A stretch of 64,000 nt of DNA from Aminobacter ciceronei. Its GTDB lineage: Bacteria; Pseudomonadota; Alphaproteobacteria; Rhizobiales; Rhizobiaceae. Positions 35,383 through 44,926 of this stretch are shown here, in pieces. Numbering within the stretch: the first letter of the stretch is position 1; each line of letters opens with the position of its first letter. A program made the position numbers and the translations under genes. Under the pieces are notes generated by a model. The model did no database searches. It worked only from the letters and a program-made list of their open reading frames with translations, and was not told where the DNA came from. The stretch spans positions 93,075 to 157,074 of the forward strand of contig NZ_JACJHY010000015.1 of NCBI RefSeq assembly GCF_014138625.1. Reading direction: 5' to 3'.

Positions 35383-36759
35383 ATGCGGCTCGATCAAGTC
35401 GCTGCGAGAGCCGCTGACTTCATTTTCGGGGCGAAAGCCCAAAGGGGGCTCTCGTCGCGCGTACGTCGTCGAATAGAGGAGCATCAAGCGACAAGTGAAA
35501 TCATCATTGGATGGATTCAGGCCTGCGCCATCTCCTTCTTCGCCATCGTCTATACGATTTCGCCGAAGGCTTTTCCTCCCGATACACCCTTCGAACCTGT
35601 GCCGTGGACACTGGGCATCTACGCCGTATTCACCGCCGTGCGAATTGCCCTTGCCTACAGGCGGCACTTGACCCGCGGATTTCTCACCGTCTCGACAGTC
35701 GTCGACATCGCCGTTCTGATGATCACCATTTGGAGCTTTCACCTGCAATATCAGGCGCCGCCTGCACTTTACCTCAAGGCGCCGACACTGATGTACGTCT
35801 TCATCCTTATCGCCCTCCGAACGCTCCGTTTCGAACCGCTTTACGTGCTCATTGCAGGCAGTTGCAGCGCCTTGGGTTGGCTTGCGCTCTTCGTCTATGC
35901 GGTGTTGCGACCGGGCGAAGCGGCGCCTGCCTTCACACACAGCTATGTCGATTACATCACTTCCTATAGGATACTGGGCGGAGCCGAGATCGACAAGATA
36001 CTGTCTATCCTGATGGTGACTGCGATCCTTGCGCTGGCGCTTGTGCGTGCGCGCAAGCTGCTCGTCAATTCTATAGAAGAGGAACTGGCGGCGGCTGACC
36101 TTGCACGCTTCTTCCCGTCCGAACTAGCCGACCAGCTCCGCCACGCTCAGTTCGAGCCCGTCAAAGGTCAGGGCGTGCGGTGCGATGCGGCTATCCTGGC
36201 TATCGATTTGCGCGGCTTCACACAACTCTCGCACGATCTGTCGCCGGGCGAGCTCATGGGGCTCCTTGGCGAATATCATTCGCGGCTCGTGCCGGTAATC
36301 GAACGATATCACGGGAGCATCGACAAATATCTCGGCGATGGGATCCTTGCGAGCTTCGGTGCCGTCGCGCCGAGCACAAATCATGCTTCCGATCTTTGCT
36401 GCGCAATCGAGGCGCTCATTGCCGTTACGCAAGCCTGGCAGGCCGAGCGGCGGGAAAGCGGGCTTCCGGCGCTTGCAATCGGCATGGCCGGAGCCGCCGG
36501 AGAGGTCGTGTTCGGCGTGATCGGTCACGAGACGCGGCTTGAGTACACCGTTATCGGCGAGGTGGTGAATCTTGTGACAAAGCTTGAGAAAGCCACCAAG
36601 CAGAACGGTGTGCCGGCACTCGTAACACGCCAGACTTACGATCTCGCGATCGCACAAGGCTTCACGCCACTGGGCGCCGTCAAGCAATTGCCCGGCCGCC
36701 TCATCGCGGGTGTGGCTGATCCCATCGACCTCATCGCGTTCACGCGGCATCCCGGTTGA
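35383..36759 (+). CDS. Membrane class III adenylate/guanylate cyclase
   Basis: A 458-residue protein. About six hydrophobic helices fill residues 40-225; a short linker containing ARFFPSELADQL leads to a class III cyclase domain (about 265-440). Metal-binding aspartates are in AIDLRGFT and KYLGDGILASFG, and the base-contacting lysine is present in that second motif. The last motif reads EYTVIGEVVNLVTKLE: Thr stands at the usual Asp position and Lys replaces the transition-state Arg (usually VNxAxRLE). Activity is therefore likely but not certain. The SigF-type promoter suggests cyclic-nucleotide output under metal or redox stress. Confidence 0.85.
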   Translation: MRLDQVAARAADFIFGAKAQRGLSSRVRRRIEEHQATSEIIIGWIQACAISFFAIVYTISPKAFPPDTPFEPVPWTLGIYAVFTAVRIALAYRRHLTRGFLTVSTVVDIAVLMITIWSFHLQYQAPPALYLKAPTLMYVFILIALRTLRFEPLYVLIAGSCSALGWLALFVYAVLRPGEAAPAFTHSYVDYITSYRILGGAEIDKILSILMVTAILALALVRARKLLVNSIEEELAAADLARFFPSELADQLRHAQFEPVKGQGVRCDAAILAIDLRGFTQLSHDLSPGELMGLLGEYHSRLVPVIERYHGSIDKYLGDGILASFGAVAPSTNHASDLCCAIEALIAVTQAWQAERRESGLPALAIGMAGAAGEVVFGVIGHETRLEYTVIGEVVNLVTKLEKATKQNGVPALVTRQTYDLAIAQGFTPLGAVKQLPGRLIAGVADPIDLIAFTRHPG

Positions 36760-36833
36760 TCGGGTGCCTGTTCGCGCCGGTCCGACGCGGTGATCCAGGT
36801 GAAAGCCAGGCTTCAGCCCTTCCCGAAATCATT

Positions 36834-37832
36834 CTATTGCCGGACTGGTCCGTTCTCTGTGTAAAGGACGCCGTCTGGCTCGAAGGCGAAGAAGGCAAAA
36901 GCAAAGGGGATGGTGTGCGGAACGTCTTTGCCTTGTCTCTGGACGATGACATTGCCAACGTCGGCGCCTTGGGTGATGTCTGCAGCATTGAGCGCGGACA
37001 CCTGCCCGGCGCGCCAGCGTATAGTGAGGTCGCCCGACACGATCGGGCCCTTGATGCGTAGGAGCGGCAACGTCCAAGCCTCCTTTCCCACGGCCACAAC
37101 ACGCATCATCGCGGGCACTTTGTCTGGCAGCCTGCCGGAGAACAGGAACGGCCGTGTCGTCTGGTCATAGCCGACATAGGGATTGGTTCCATAGGAGCGA
37201 AGAGCAGGGTCGTTCGGCACAAGGACACGGCCGTCTGGCGCCCGCTCGCGAAAGCTTGCCCAGGATTCCAGGCGAGATGGCAGCATTTTAAGCTTGCGGC
37301 CAACAAGGTCGCCGACGATCGCTTCGCCGCCGAACTGCTGCCACCAGCTTTCCGTCTGGCGATCGTACATGACGAGATCGGAGTTGCGCAGCTTGCCGGT
37401 CGTGCCGAAATCAAGGACACGGTCGTCCTCCAGGCGCCGGACGAAGACGATCCCCGTATTGCACAGCGGGCAATAGGTTATGAGCACCGGAATGCCGCCG
37501 ACCACGTCATTGACGATTTCATGCCAGATCATCACGCGCAGCGGATAGGCACGGGCGTCGTTGTCGATGATCAGGGAAAGAACAGGTTCCGTTGGCGCGA
37601 GACCGTTCATTTCGCCGACCGAAACGAATCTCGGTTGGTCGATCGAAGGGATGCCGTCTTTCGGCGGTCCACCCGAACTGATTTCCGAAAGATCGACAAT
37701 TGCGTGCGAGAAATCCGTTTGTGGCCATTCATGCTTCCATTGCTGCGCGAGCGAGTTTTGTGCATGCAGATCGGGCGCCATCAGGAGCACCGCAGCGGCG
37801 AAAGCGGCCAGCCGAAAAAGACCGATCATCAT
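36834..37832 (-). CDS. DUF3179 domain-containing secreted protein
   Basis: A 332-residue exported protein with a signal peptide (residues 1-23, ending DLHA-QNS). DUF3179 landmarks: RAYPLRVMIWHEIVND near residue 95, TYCPLCNTGIVF near residue 120, TGKLRNSDLVMYDRQTESWW, and LPSRLESWASF. The CxxC pair could bind metal or be redox active; biochemical function is unknown. GGAGGAGAAA directly precedes ATG 37832. A GTAACC-N16-CGAA element lies 50 bases upstream, and the flavin reductase of the mer operon ends about 110 bases before the start. Confidence 0.83.
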   Translation of the reverse strand: MMIGLFRLAAFAAAVLLMAPDLHAQNSLAQQWKHEWPQTDFSHAIVDLSEISSGGPPKDGIPSIDQPRFVSVGEMNGLAPTEPVLSLIIDNDARAYPLRVMIWHEIVNDVVGGIPVLITYCPLCNTGIVFVRRLEDDRVLDFGTTGKLRNSDLVMYDRQTESWWQQFGGEAIVGDLVGRKLKMLPSRLESWASFRERAPDGRVLVPNDPALRSYGTNPYVGYDQTTRPFLFSGRLPDKVPAMMRVVAVGKEAWTLPLLRIKGPIVSGDLTIRWRAGQVSALNAADITQGADVGNVIVQRQGKDVPHTIPFAFAFFAFEPDGVLYTENGPVRQ

Positions 37833-37881
37833 TTTCTCCTCCCGGCGAGCCGTCGATGGGACGCGCTCGCCCGACAAAAGA

Positions 37882-37907
37882 TTCGCTCAGATGATCGCAA
37901 TGGTTAC
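37882..37907 (-). promoter_or_regulatory. Putative SigF-type ECF promoter of the DUF3179 gene
   Basis: Minus strand GTAACC (37902-37907), 16 bases, CGAA (37882-37885), 50 bases before the DUF3179 ATG and in intergenic DNA after the mer operon. Confidence 0.68.
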
Positions 37908-37942
37908 GGTGCCGACCGCGTTTTTCAGCCTTGCCGCATCAG

Positions 37943-39298
37943 CTAGACCATCGAACCGACGTCCGATGCAAAGCTGGGGTAGGCGAAGATGATGCCCTTG
38001 ATCCTGTCCGCCGTGAGGCTTGCGCCCATCGCCATTGCGAAGAGGTTGATCTGTTCCTCGGCGCCGGGGCCGAGGAGATGCGCGCCCAGGATTGCGCCGG
38101 TCCTCTTTTCGACCAGGACCTTGTAGGCGCTGTGCCTGGCGCCGACGCGCAGCGACGAGTACCAGCCCGCCGTCTTTTCGAAATGGATGTCGAAATCCAA
38201 TCCCCTGTCGCGCGCGACGGCTTCGGAAAGCCCGACAGACGCCAGTTGCGGCAGCGTGAAGACGACGCTTGGGGTCGGCGGATACCTCACCTCACGCTCA
38301 TCCTTACCGGCAAGCAGGTTCTTGCCCGCGATCCGACCTTCATAGGCTGAGACGGGCGTCAGATTCGGGCCGCTGTCCGCACAATCGCCCGCAGCGAAAA
38401 TGGCGGGATTGGTGGTACGCATGTAGGGGCTGACCTTGATGCCTTTGCCGCCATATTCCACGCCCACGGCCTCCAGGTTGAGATGCTCGACGTTTGGCAC
38501 GCGCCCAGTGGCATGAACCACCAGATCGCAATTGATTGTCTGCTTCCCATCCGGCGTCTCATAGGTAACGGCGAAATTCGGCCCGTCTTTCTCGATCTTC
38601 AGAACCTTGGCCTCGGTCCGCAGGTTAATCCCCAGATCTTCGGTCGCCTCGGAAAGGATGCCGACCAGGTCGGGGTCGAAATTGCCCAGCGGGCGCTCCA
38701 TCATCTCCAGAACCGTGACTTCCCGCGCCCCCGCACGTTTGGAGATATGGGCGAATTCCATCGCAATGAACCCTCCGCCGACGAACACGACCCCGTCCGG
38801 CCTGTCAGGCAGTTTGAGAAAGTCGGTGCTGGTGATCAGCATCTCCTCACCCGGAATATTCAAGGTCATCGGCCGCGCGCCGGTGGCGATGTGAAAATGC
38901 CGCGCCGCTAGGGTTTCGCCATTCACCTCGATCGTCTCTCGCCCGGTAAAGCGCGCCTGGCCATGCAGAGTGACGATGCCTGCTTTTTCCAACCCGGCTT
39001 CGATGCGGCCCGGCATGATGTCGGTAAAGCTGCGCTTGAAGGCAATCATGTCGGGCCAATCGACGGAGGTCTGCGCCTCAAGTCCCTTGCCGCTCAAGTT
39101 GCGGGCCCAGTCAACGCCCTCGGTCACGGCGATCAACATCTTTTTGGGGTCGCATCCGCGCAGGGCGCAAGTGCCACCATAAGGCAAGCTGTCGACAACC
39201 GCTACCTTCCAGCCTGCCGCCGCCGCCATGCGGGCGACACCATTGCCGCCCGTTCCGGCACCAATCACGATCAGGTCGAAACCGCCATCCTCGTTCAT
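37943..39298 (-). CDS. Glutathione-reductase-like flavin disulfide oxidoreductase
   Basis: A 451-residue class I flavin oxidoreductase. FAD motif VIGAGTGGNG (12-20), redox pair C44/C49 in GGTCALRGCDPKK, NAD(P) motif FVGGGFIAMEF, second FAD motif IFAAGDCA and the C-terminal region HLLGPGAEEQINLFAMAM. The usual His-Pro near the C-terminus is FAYPSFAS here, so the dimer-partner histidine is replaced by Tyr. The KK after the cysteine pair is like some archaeal/mycothione-type relatives. It is downstream of merA, so it may regenerate thiols or help detoxify mercury; its substrate is not known. Confidence 0.83.
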   Translation of the reverse strand: MNEDGGFDLIVIGAGTGGNGVARMAAAAGWKVAVVDSLPYGGTCALRGCDPKKMLIAVTEGVDWARNLSGKGLEAQTSVDWPDMIAFKRSFTDIMPGRIEAGLEKAGIVTLHGQARFTGRETIEVNGETLAARHFHIATGARPMTLNIPGEEMLITSTDFLKLPDRPDGVVFVGGGFIAMEFAHISKRAGAREVTVLEMMERPLGNFDPDLVGILSEATEDLGINLRTEAKVLKIEKDGPNFAVTYETPDGKQTINCDLVVHATGRVPNVEHLNLEAVGVEYGGKGIKVSPYMRTTNPAIFAAGDCADSGPNLTPVSAYEGRIAGKNLLAGKDEREVRYPPTPSVVFTLPQLASVGLSEAVARDRGLDFDIHFEKTAGWYSSLRVGARHSAYKVLVEKRTGAILGAHLLGPGAEEQINLFAMAMGASLTADRIKGIIFAYPSFASDVGSMV

Positions 39299-39411
39299 GC
39301 AATTCTCCTGTTAAGGCTGCTTTCCATATCCCCGACAAGAGCCCTAACAACGTCGCAGGATTCACAGCGCAATGTCTGCAATCACTCTCGAGGTGATATT
39401 CGACAACGCCC

Positions 39412-39645
39412 TTAGCGAAAGACTACTTGCGCCGACCGTACATAGGCTGATCGACGCCGCCACAAATAAATTCCGACAATGGCCAGGACGGCCGCGGCCA
39501 GCCAGAGGTAGCCGCCGCCGACCAGCCAACTGGCGAGACCGGCAAAGCTGATGGCGCCAGTTACTGCCAGCACCAACGCGCCGCAGCAGACGATCTTGGC
39601 CGCCAGCAGCCCCACAAGGCCGTAACCGTTCAAACGTTCCATCAT
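39412..39645 (-). CDS. Small CC-motif membrane protein of the mer operon
   Basis: A 77-residue protein with two hydrophobic helices; the first carries a vicinal cysteine pair in AAKIVCCGALVLAV (residues 20-21), the arrangement MerT and MerF use to pass Hg(II). It begins 6 bases after merA. I do not recognise it as a named Mer family; a MerF-like transport function is inferred from size, topology, cysteine pair and position. Confidence 0.65.
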   Translation of the reverse strand: MMERLNGYGLVGLLAAKIVCCGALVLAVTGAISFAGLASWLVGGGYLWLAAAVLAIVGIYLWRRRSAYVRSAQVVFR

Positions 39646-39651
39646 CGCCTC

Positions 39652-41076
39652 CTATCCGGCGCAGCATGACAGCTTCGCCACGTCCTTGCCGAAGCCCTGC
39701 GCTGCGAGTTTCAACCCTTCGACGGTGGTGAGATAGGGAAAGATCGTCTCGCCGAGCGCCTTCGCCGTCATGCCGTGCTTGATGGCCAGCACTACCGTCT
39801 GGATGCTGTCGGCGCCCTCTGGCGCAAGGATCTGTCCGCCGAGCAGACGGTCGGTTTTTCGATCGGCCACCAATTTGATGAGCCCGCGTGTATCGCGCGC
39901 AGCCAGCGCCCTCGGGACCTGGTCAAGAGACACGATCGAGGTCTTGGTCTCGAAGCCGGCGTCCCGAGCCGCCTGCTCGGTCAAGCCGACACCGGCAACC
40001 TGCGGATCGGTGAACGTCACCCAGGGCATGGTGGCGTTGTCATAGACCAAGCTGTCGCCGTTCATCGCGTTTTGGGCGGCGAGCTTGGCACCATAGGCCG
40101 CCATATAGACGAACTGGTCGCGGCCGGTGACGTCGCCCGCTGCGTAAACATCGGGCTTCGACGTGCGCATCCGGTCATCGACCACGACACCCCCATTGCC
40201 GGATAGCCTGATCCCCGCCTCGGCAAGGCCAAGACCATCGGTGTTTGGGGACCGCCCGGTGGTCAAAAGCACCTGCTCGACCGTGATCACCTCGTCCGCT
40301 CCGTCGATGGCGACCGTCAGTTCGACACCGCGGTCCGTGCGCGCGATCCTGCGATAGGAAAGCTCGGTCAGGATGGTAATGCCATCGTTGCGAAGATGAC
40401 CGGTCAATGCCTTGGAGATTTCTGGCTCGGCCTCCGGCAGCAGGCGGCGGCGGGTGACAAGCGTCACCTCCGTCCCGGCACGGGCGAACATCTGCGCCAG
40501 TTCACACCCGATATAGCCACCGCCGATCACCAGCAGCGAACGCGGCAGAGCGGAAAGCCCAAGCGCGGTCGTACTGGTGAGGTGAGGCACATCCCCAATG
40601 CCGGGAATGTTCGGCAATGCTGGCGATGACCCGGTCGCGATGATGATTTTTGCTGCCGGCAGGATGTCGCCATTCACCGCTACTCCCTGGCCATTCAGGC
40701 GCGCTTTCCCTTCCAGATAAGCGATGCCGTTGTATTGCGGCAGCAGATCGACATATTTCTTCTGCCTGAGCGTGGTCACCAGGTCGTCCTTGGCGGCGAC
40801 CAAACGGCCCCAGTCAGCGACGTTGGCTTCCCCTGTAAGACCTGGAAAGCGGTGCGCGGCGCGTACGCCATGCAGCGCCTCGGCAGCTCGGATCATCGTT
40901 TTCGACGGCACGCAGCCGACATTTACGCAGGTGCCGCCGATCGTGCCGTGGCCGATCAGGGCGACGTTCGCCCCCTGCTCAGCGGCCGTGATTGCGGCCG
41001 AGAACCCGGCCGATCCAGCACCGATCACCGCAAGATCGTAGCGGCCATTGCTTTTTGGCGCGCAGCAGTCGGACAT
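39652..41076 (-). CDS. merA: Mercuric reductase
   Basis: A 474-residue flavoenzyme reducing Hg(II) to Hg(0) with NADPH. FAD motif VIGAGSAGFSAA, active pair C50/C55 in GGTCVNVGCVPSK, NAD(P) motif VIGGGYIGCELAQ, second FAD motif VYAAGDVTG and the C-terminal vicinal cysteines C471/C472 (KLSCCAG) that accept mercury. The N-terminal NmerA metal-binding domain is absent; instead the protein begins MSDCCAPK with another cysteine pair. It follows merF by 10 bases. Confidence 0.93.
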   Translation of the reverse strand: MSDCCAPKSNGRYDLAVIGAGSAGFSAAITAAEQGANVALIGHGTIGGTCVNVGCVPSKTMIRAAEALHGVRAAHRFPGLTGEANVADWGRLVAAKDDLVTTLRQKKYVDLLPQYNGIAYLEGKARLNGQGVAVNGDILPAAKIIIATGSSPALPNIPGIGDVPHLTSTTALGLSALPRSLLVIGGGYIGCELAQMFARAGTEVTLVTRRRLLPEAEPEISKALTGHLRNDGITILTELSYRRIARTDRGVELTVAIDGADEVITVEQVLLTTGRSPNTDGLGLAEAGIRLSGNGGVVVDDRMRTSKPDVYAAGDVTGRDQFVYMAAYGAKLAAQNAMNGDSLVYDNATMPWVTFTDPQVAGVGLTEQAARDAGFETKTSIVSLDQVPRALAARDTRGLIKLVADRKTDRLLGGQILAPEGADSIQTVVLAIKHGMTAKALGETIFPYLTTVEGLKLAAQGFGKDVAKLSCCAG

Positions 41077-41086
41077 GAAAAATCTC

Positions 41087-41302
41087 CTAATGTTTTCTGG
41101 TATCGACGCGTGGCCGATGTCGCCACAGCAGGTAACCGGCTGCAGCGATGATGATGAACATTGGCACCAGACCGTAGACCGCGGTTGTGAGCGCGCCCAC
41201 GCCGATCACGCCTGCCGCCACCAGCAGGATCGGCGCCAGACAGCACAACGCCACGATCAGGGCGCCAGCCAGTCCAAAGCCAAGCATGGACCGGTCGTGC
41301 AC
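41087..41302 (-). CDS. merF: MerF mercury transport protein
   Basis: A 71-residue membrane protein with two helices and the vicinal cysteines of ALIVALCCLAPILLV (near residues 19-20), as in MerF, which moves Hg(II) from the periplasm to MerA. The GTG at 41302 is chosen: it follows the merP stop by 4 bases and has GGGAG upstream; an ATG six codons later is an alternative. Confidence 0.83.
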   Translation of the reverse strand: MHDRSMLGFGLAGALIVALCCLAPILLVAAGVIGVGALTTAVYGLVPMFIIIAAAGYLLWRHRPRVDTRKH

Positions 41303-41306
41303 GGGC

Positions 41307-41645
41307 TCAACTCCCGATCGCCTTGGCCGGATAGCCGGCATTGGTGGAAGCGGCGGCAATGGCCGCGACCGTCACAGCCGACGGGTCATAAACAACCGTC
41401 GCCGTCTTGGCCTCGAAATTCACCTTGACCGACTTCACCCCCGCAACGCCTTCCATGGCCTTGCGCACGGTGATCGGACATGCAGCACAATACATGTTCT
41501 CGATCGCGAAGGTCCGCGTTTGTTCCTTGACGACGATCGCTTGCGACGCGGATAGGGTAAACGCCGGAACGGCAAGCGGCAGCATAATAGTACCGCTCAG
41601 GCCGAGCACAGCCGCCGCGACCAGATGTTTCGAAAAATGTTTCAC
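41307..41645 (-). CDS. merP: MerP periplasmic mercury-binding protein
   Basis: A 112-residue exported protein: signal peptide (about residues 1-32), then a heavy-metal-associated domain with the metal site MYCAACPITVRKAM; the two cysteines (CAAC) bind Hg(II) and pass it to MerT or MerF. The GTG at 41645 has AGGAG 8 bases upstream; longer readings run into merT. Confidence 0.9.
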   Translation of the reverse strand: MKHFSKHLVAAAVLGLSGTIMLPLAVPAFTLSASQAIVVKEQTRTFAIENMYCAACPITVRKAMEGVAGVKSVKVNFEAKTATVVYDPSAVTVAAIAAASTNAGYPAKAIGS

Positions 41646-41662
41646 TTTGTTATCTCCTCGTT

Positions 41663-42061
41663 TCAGTAGAACAGCGGGGCCCACCAGCCGATCGTACTGG
41701 CAAGCACAATGAGGATCGTTGCGATCCAAAGCGCGGTTTTGGTAACGATGGCGGAGCGCGGACGGGCGCAGTAGGAATCCGGTTCGCAGATGGTTTTGGG
41801 CTTGAAATAGACCTGCCAGAAGCCAAACCCGAGCGGCACGAGTGTCGCCGCCGTAATGTAGGGCTTATACGGCTCCAGCATCGTCAGGTTGCCGATCCAC
41901 GCGCCCGACACACCGAGTGTCACCAGGAGCAGCGGAACGACGCAACAGGCCGATGCCAGGAAGGCGCCGATAACGCTCAGTGCCGCGAGCCCGCCCTCGC
42001 GCCGAACCATGTCGGCGGCCTCTTCCGAAGAATTCAATGTCTCGCTACCGATTTCGTTCAT
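41663..42061 (-). CDS. merT: MerT mercuric ion transporter
   Basis: A 132-residue inner-membrane protein with three helices; helix one carries the vicinal cysteines of FLASACCVVPLLLV, and the cytoplasmic loop has the second pair (ICEPDSYCAR). It imports Hg(II) delivered by MerP. It is the first gene of the operon merT-merP-merF-merA-CC protein-reductase, transcribed from the MerR-controlled promoter at 42092-42122. ATG 42061 has AGGATG upstream; ATG 42070 is also in frame. Confidence 0.92.
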   Translation of the reverse strand: MNEIGSETLNSSEEAADMVRREGGLAALSVIGAFLASACCVVPLLLVTLGVSGAWIGNLTMLEPYKPYITAATLVPLGFGFWQVYFKPKTICEPDSYCARPRSAIVTKTALWIATILIVLASTIGWWAPLFY

Positions 42062-42091
42062 CGCAACCATCCTCGATTTCTGAATGAAAAC

Positions 42092-42122
42092 AAGATAAAC
42101 TCTGTAGCCAGTACAGGCTCAA
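42092..42122 (-). promoter_or_regulatory. mer operator-promoter with 19-bp spacer
   Basis: Minus strand: -35 TTGAGC (42117-42122), -10 TATCTT (42092-42097), spacer exactly 19 bases, the over-long spacing MerR activators need. The dyad CTGTA-N5-TACAG (42102-42116) lies inside the spacer, as the MerR operator should. Confidence 0.85.
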
Positions 42123-42136
42123 GAGGTATTTTCACC

Positions 42137-42550
42137 ATGAATTCTCTTCTTTCCGCCAAGGGACTGCAGCGCCACCAATTGGCCCGCGCGACCGGCTGCC
42201 ACCTGGAGACCATCCGCTATTACGAAAAGATCGGCTTGCTGCCCGACCCGCCGCGCAGCTCCAGCGGCTATCGCATTTATGACGAAACCGACGTCCGCCG
42301 CCTGCACTTCATTCTAAGGGCGCGGGAACTCGGTTTTGGCATCGACGAGATTCGCAGCCTGCTTCACCTTGTCGATTGCAGAAGCCAGACCTGCGCGGAG
42401 GTGCAGCGCCGGACCGAACCGCATCTCGCCGAGGTCCGTGCCAAGATTGCCGACCTCCAGCGCGTCGAAGCGGTGCTCGTCACGATGATCTCGCAGTGCT
42501 CCGGCGAAGAAGTGCCGGAGTGCCCGATCCTTGACGCGCTCGCCGCATAA
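42137..42550 (+). CDS. merR: Mercury-responsive regulator MerR
   Basis: A 137-residue MerR-family activator-repressor. N-terminal HTH with TGCHLETIRYYEKIGLLPDP and GYRIYDETDVRRLHFI, then the dimer helix with three conserved mercury-binding cysteine regions: VDCRSQTC around residues 76-81, ISQC near 117 and EVPEC near 125. It is divergent from merT with the operator between. Confidence 0.93.
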   Translation: MNSLLSAKGLQRHQLARATGCHLETIRYYEKIGLLPDPPRSSSGYRIYDETDVRRLHFILRARELGFGIDEIRSLLHLVDCRSQTCAEVQRRTEPHLAEVRAKIADLQRVEAVLVTMISQCSGEEVPECPILDALAA

Positions 42551-42896
42551 CCATGACAGACTAGTGGCCGCTGCTCTTGCCGAGATCGCGGCTGTTTTGC
42601 TTTCTCGACCTGGCTGAAATTGGACAAGATGATTTGGTGGATCGCCCCAGGCATCGTCAGTGGGTGTCATTTCGCCGCTAACCGGGACCGAGCCCAGCCT
42701 GGCCGCGTCGCCGACTCTGGGGGACGCCGTCGAAACCGACGTCGAACGCCTCGCCTTTTGGAATCTCGCGAATGACGCCTGCTTCCAATTCCGGCCGAAC
42801 GGTACATAGTCGGGTAACATGCTCATCAGGAGACCGCGGATCGCGGACACTCGCCGGAGCCTGCATCGCGAGATCGCACATTTGGGCGAGCACGGG
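42551..42896. other. Gene-free interval between convergent genes
   Basis: About 345 bases between merR and the MerC-bufferin gene. I see no gene, repeat or clear terminator. Confidence 0.5.
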
Positions 42897-43764
<868 letters not shown>

Positions 43765-43780
43765 GAGGGAATTTTCGTCA

Positions 43781-43996
43781 CGGAAGATCAACTTTCCGCG
43801 AAAGGACTGCAGCGCGCCGAACTGGCCCGCCTTCGGGCTGCTGTTTGGAAACCAACTGTGAGAAGATCGGCCCCTGAGCGACCCGCCGCGCAGTGCCGGT
43901 GGCAACCGGATCAATGACAAAGCCGACGTTCAGCGCCAGCAGCAGTTCGCCGGCGACACCTTGCGGTGCTGTGCTGCGGCCACTGGCGCACGTTGC
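43781..43996 (+). pseudogene. merR relic
   Basis: The DNA follows merR (42137 onwards) closely: CTTTCCGC, then AAAGGACTGCAGCGC, then TGAGAAGATCGGC and GACCCGCCGCGCAG are recognisable, but the start codon is ACG instead of ATG, several bases are lost and a stop follows. It sits divergent to the merC fusion just as merR is to merT, so it is the dead regulator of a second mer unit. Confidence 0.75.
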
Positions 43997-44187
43997 CGGA
44001 AGCCGCTGATCGAAACGCTGATCCGGGAGGGGATGGCCGCCCACTAAGCTAAACTCTCCAACCGAAGCCGCAAGAACACATGTCGCGCGGTGGTTCGGGC
44101 ACGTTGATGATCACCCGAACGGAGTTGTCTTCGCCCACGTCACGGCGGAGAGTAGTTCGGCAACGCCTCCAGCAGTTCAGCCGCAGG

Positions 44188-44926
44188 TCAGGAACCGCCG
44201 GGCGACTCAGCAGGAGGTAGGGGGGCCCGCAATTGGTCGACAACGGCGTCGATCTCGGCCTCGGTGGTGCGGCCGAGACTGAAGCGGATGGCCCCCATTC
44301 CAATCGCCTCCGGCACGCCCATGGCGGCGAGCTCGGGCGAGAGCTCGACCAGGCCGGCGTGACACGCAGAACCGGTCGATGCTGCAACACCATCCAAGCT
44401 GGCAAGCACCTCGGCGCCGACTTTGCCGACGAATGAGACATTGAGCGTATTTGGAAGGCGACGCTCTGGATGGCCGTTCACCACAATACGCCCGCCGAAA
44501 CGGTGCTGCAGCGCCTCCCACAAGTGATCGCGCAGCGCGCGGATGCTAGTCATCGGCTTCAGGTCCGTGGCGAGCGCACAGGCCGCGCCGAGGCCGACTG
44601 CGAGCAATGCACTCTCGGTGCCGGCTCGCCGGCCATGTTCATGCCCCGCGCCATGGATCAGGGGCTCAAGCGTGAACGCCACCGCGGACGTAGAGCGCCC
44701 CCACACCCTTGGGCGCGTAGAGCTTGTGGCCAGCGATGGTGAGCAGATCGACGCTAAGTGCGTCGACCTTGGTTGGAATCTTGCCGACCGATTGCGCCGC
44801 GTCCGTGTGAAACCGAACCCCGTGTTCCCGCGCGATGGCACCGATCTCTTCGATCGGCTGGATCGTGCCGACCTCGTTGTTGGCGTGCATGACGCTGATG
44901 AGAATGGTGCGCGGGGTAGAGACTAG
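44188..44926 (-). pseudogene. Cysteine desulfurase, truncated and frameshifted
   Basis: A PLP enzyme of the NifS/IscS class, broken twice. The N-terminal 120 or so residues are missing: the frame starts at [17 protein letters not shown], right where the histidine kinase gene ends. The PLP-lysine motif [16 protein letters not shown] is present; then a frameshift near 44670 separates it from EPLIHGAGHEHGRRAGTES and the cysteine loop STGSACHAG. It cannot make a complete enzyme. Confidence 0.78.

Noticed and set aside
35026..35940. 304-codon minus-strand frame
   Set aside because: Antisense to the cyclase gene and its promoter; highly charged with no domain.
44049..44187. 30-codon frame ending SCGFGWRV downstream of the cysteine desulfurase relic
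   Set aside because: Too short and unlike any family I know to support a gene call.
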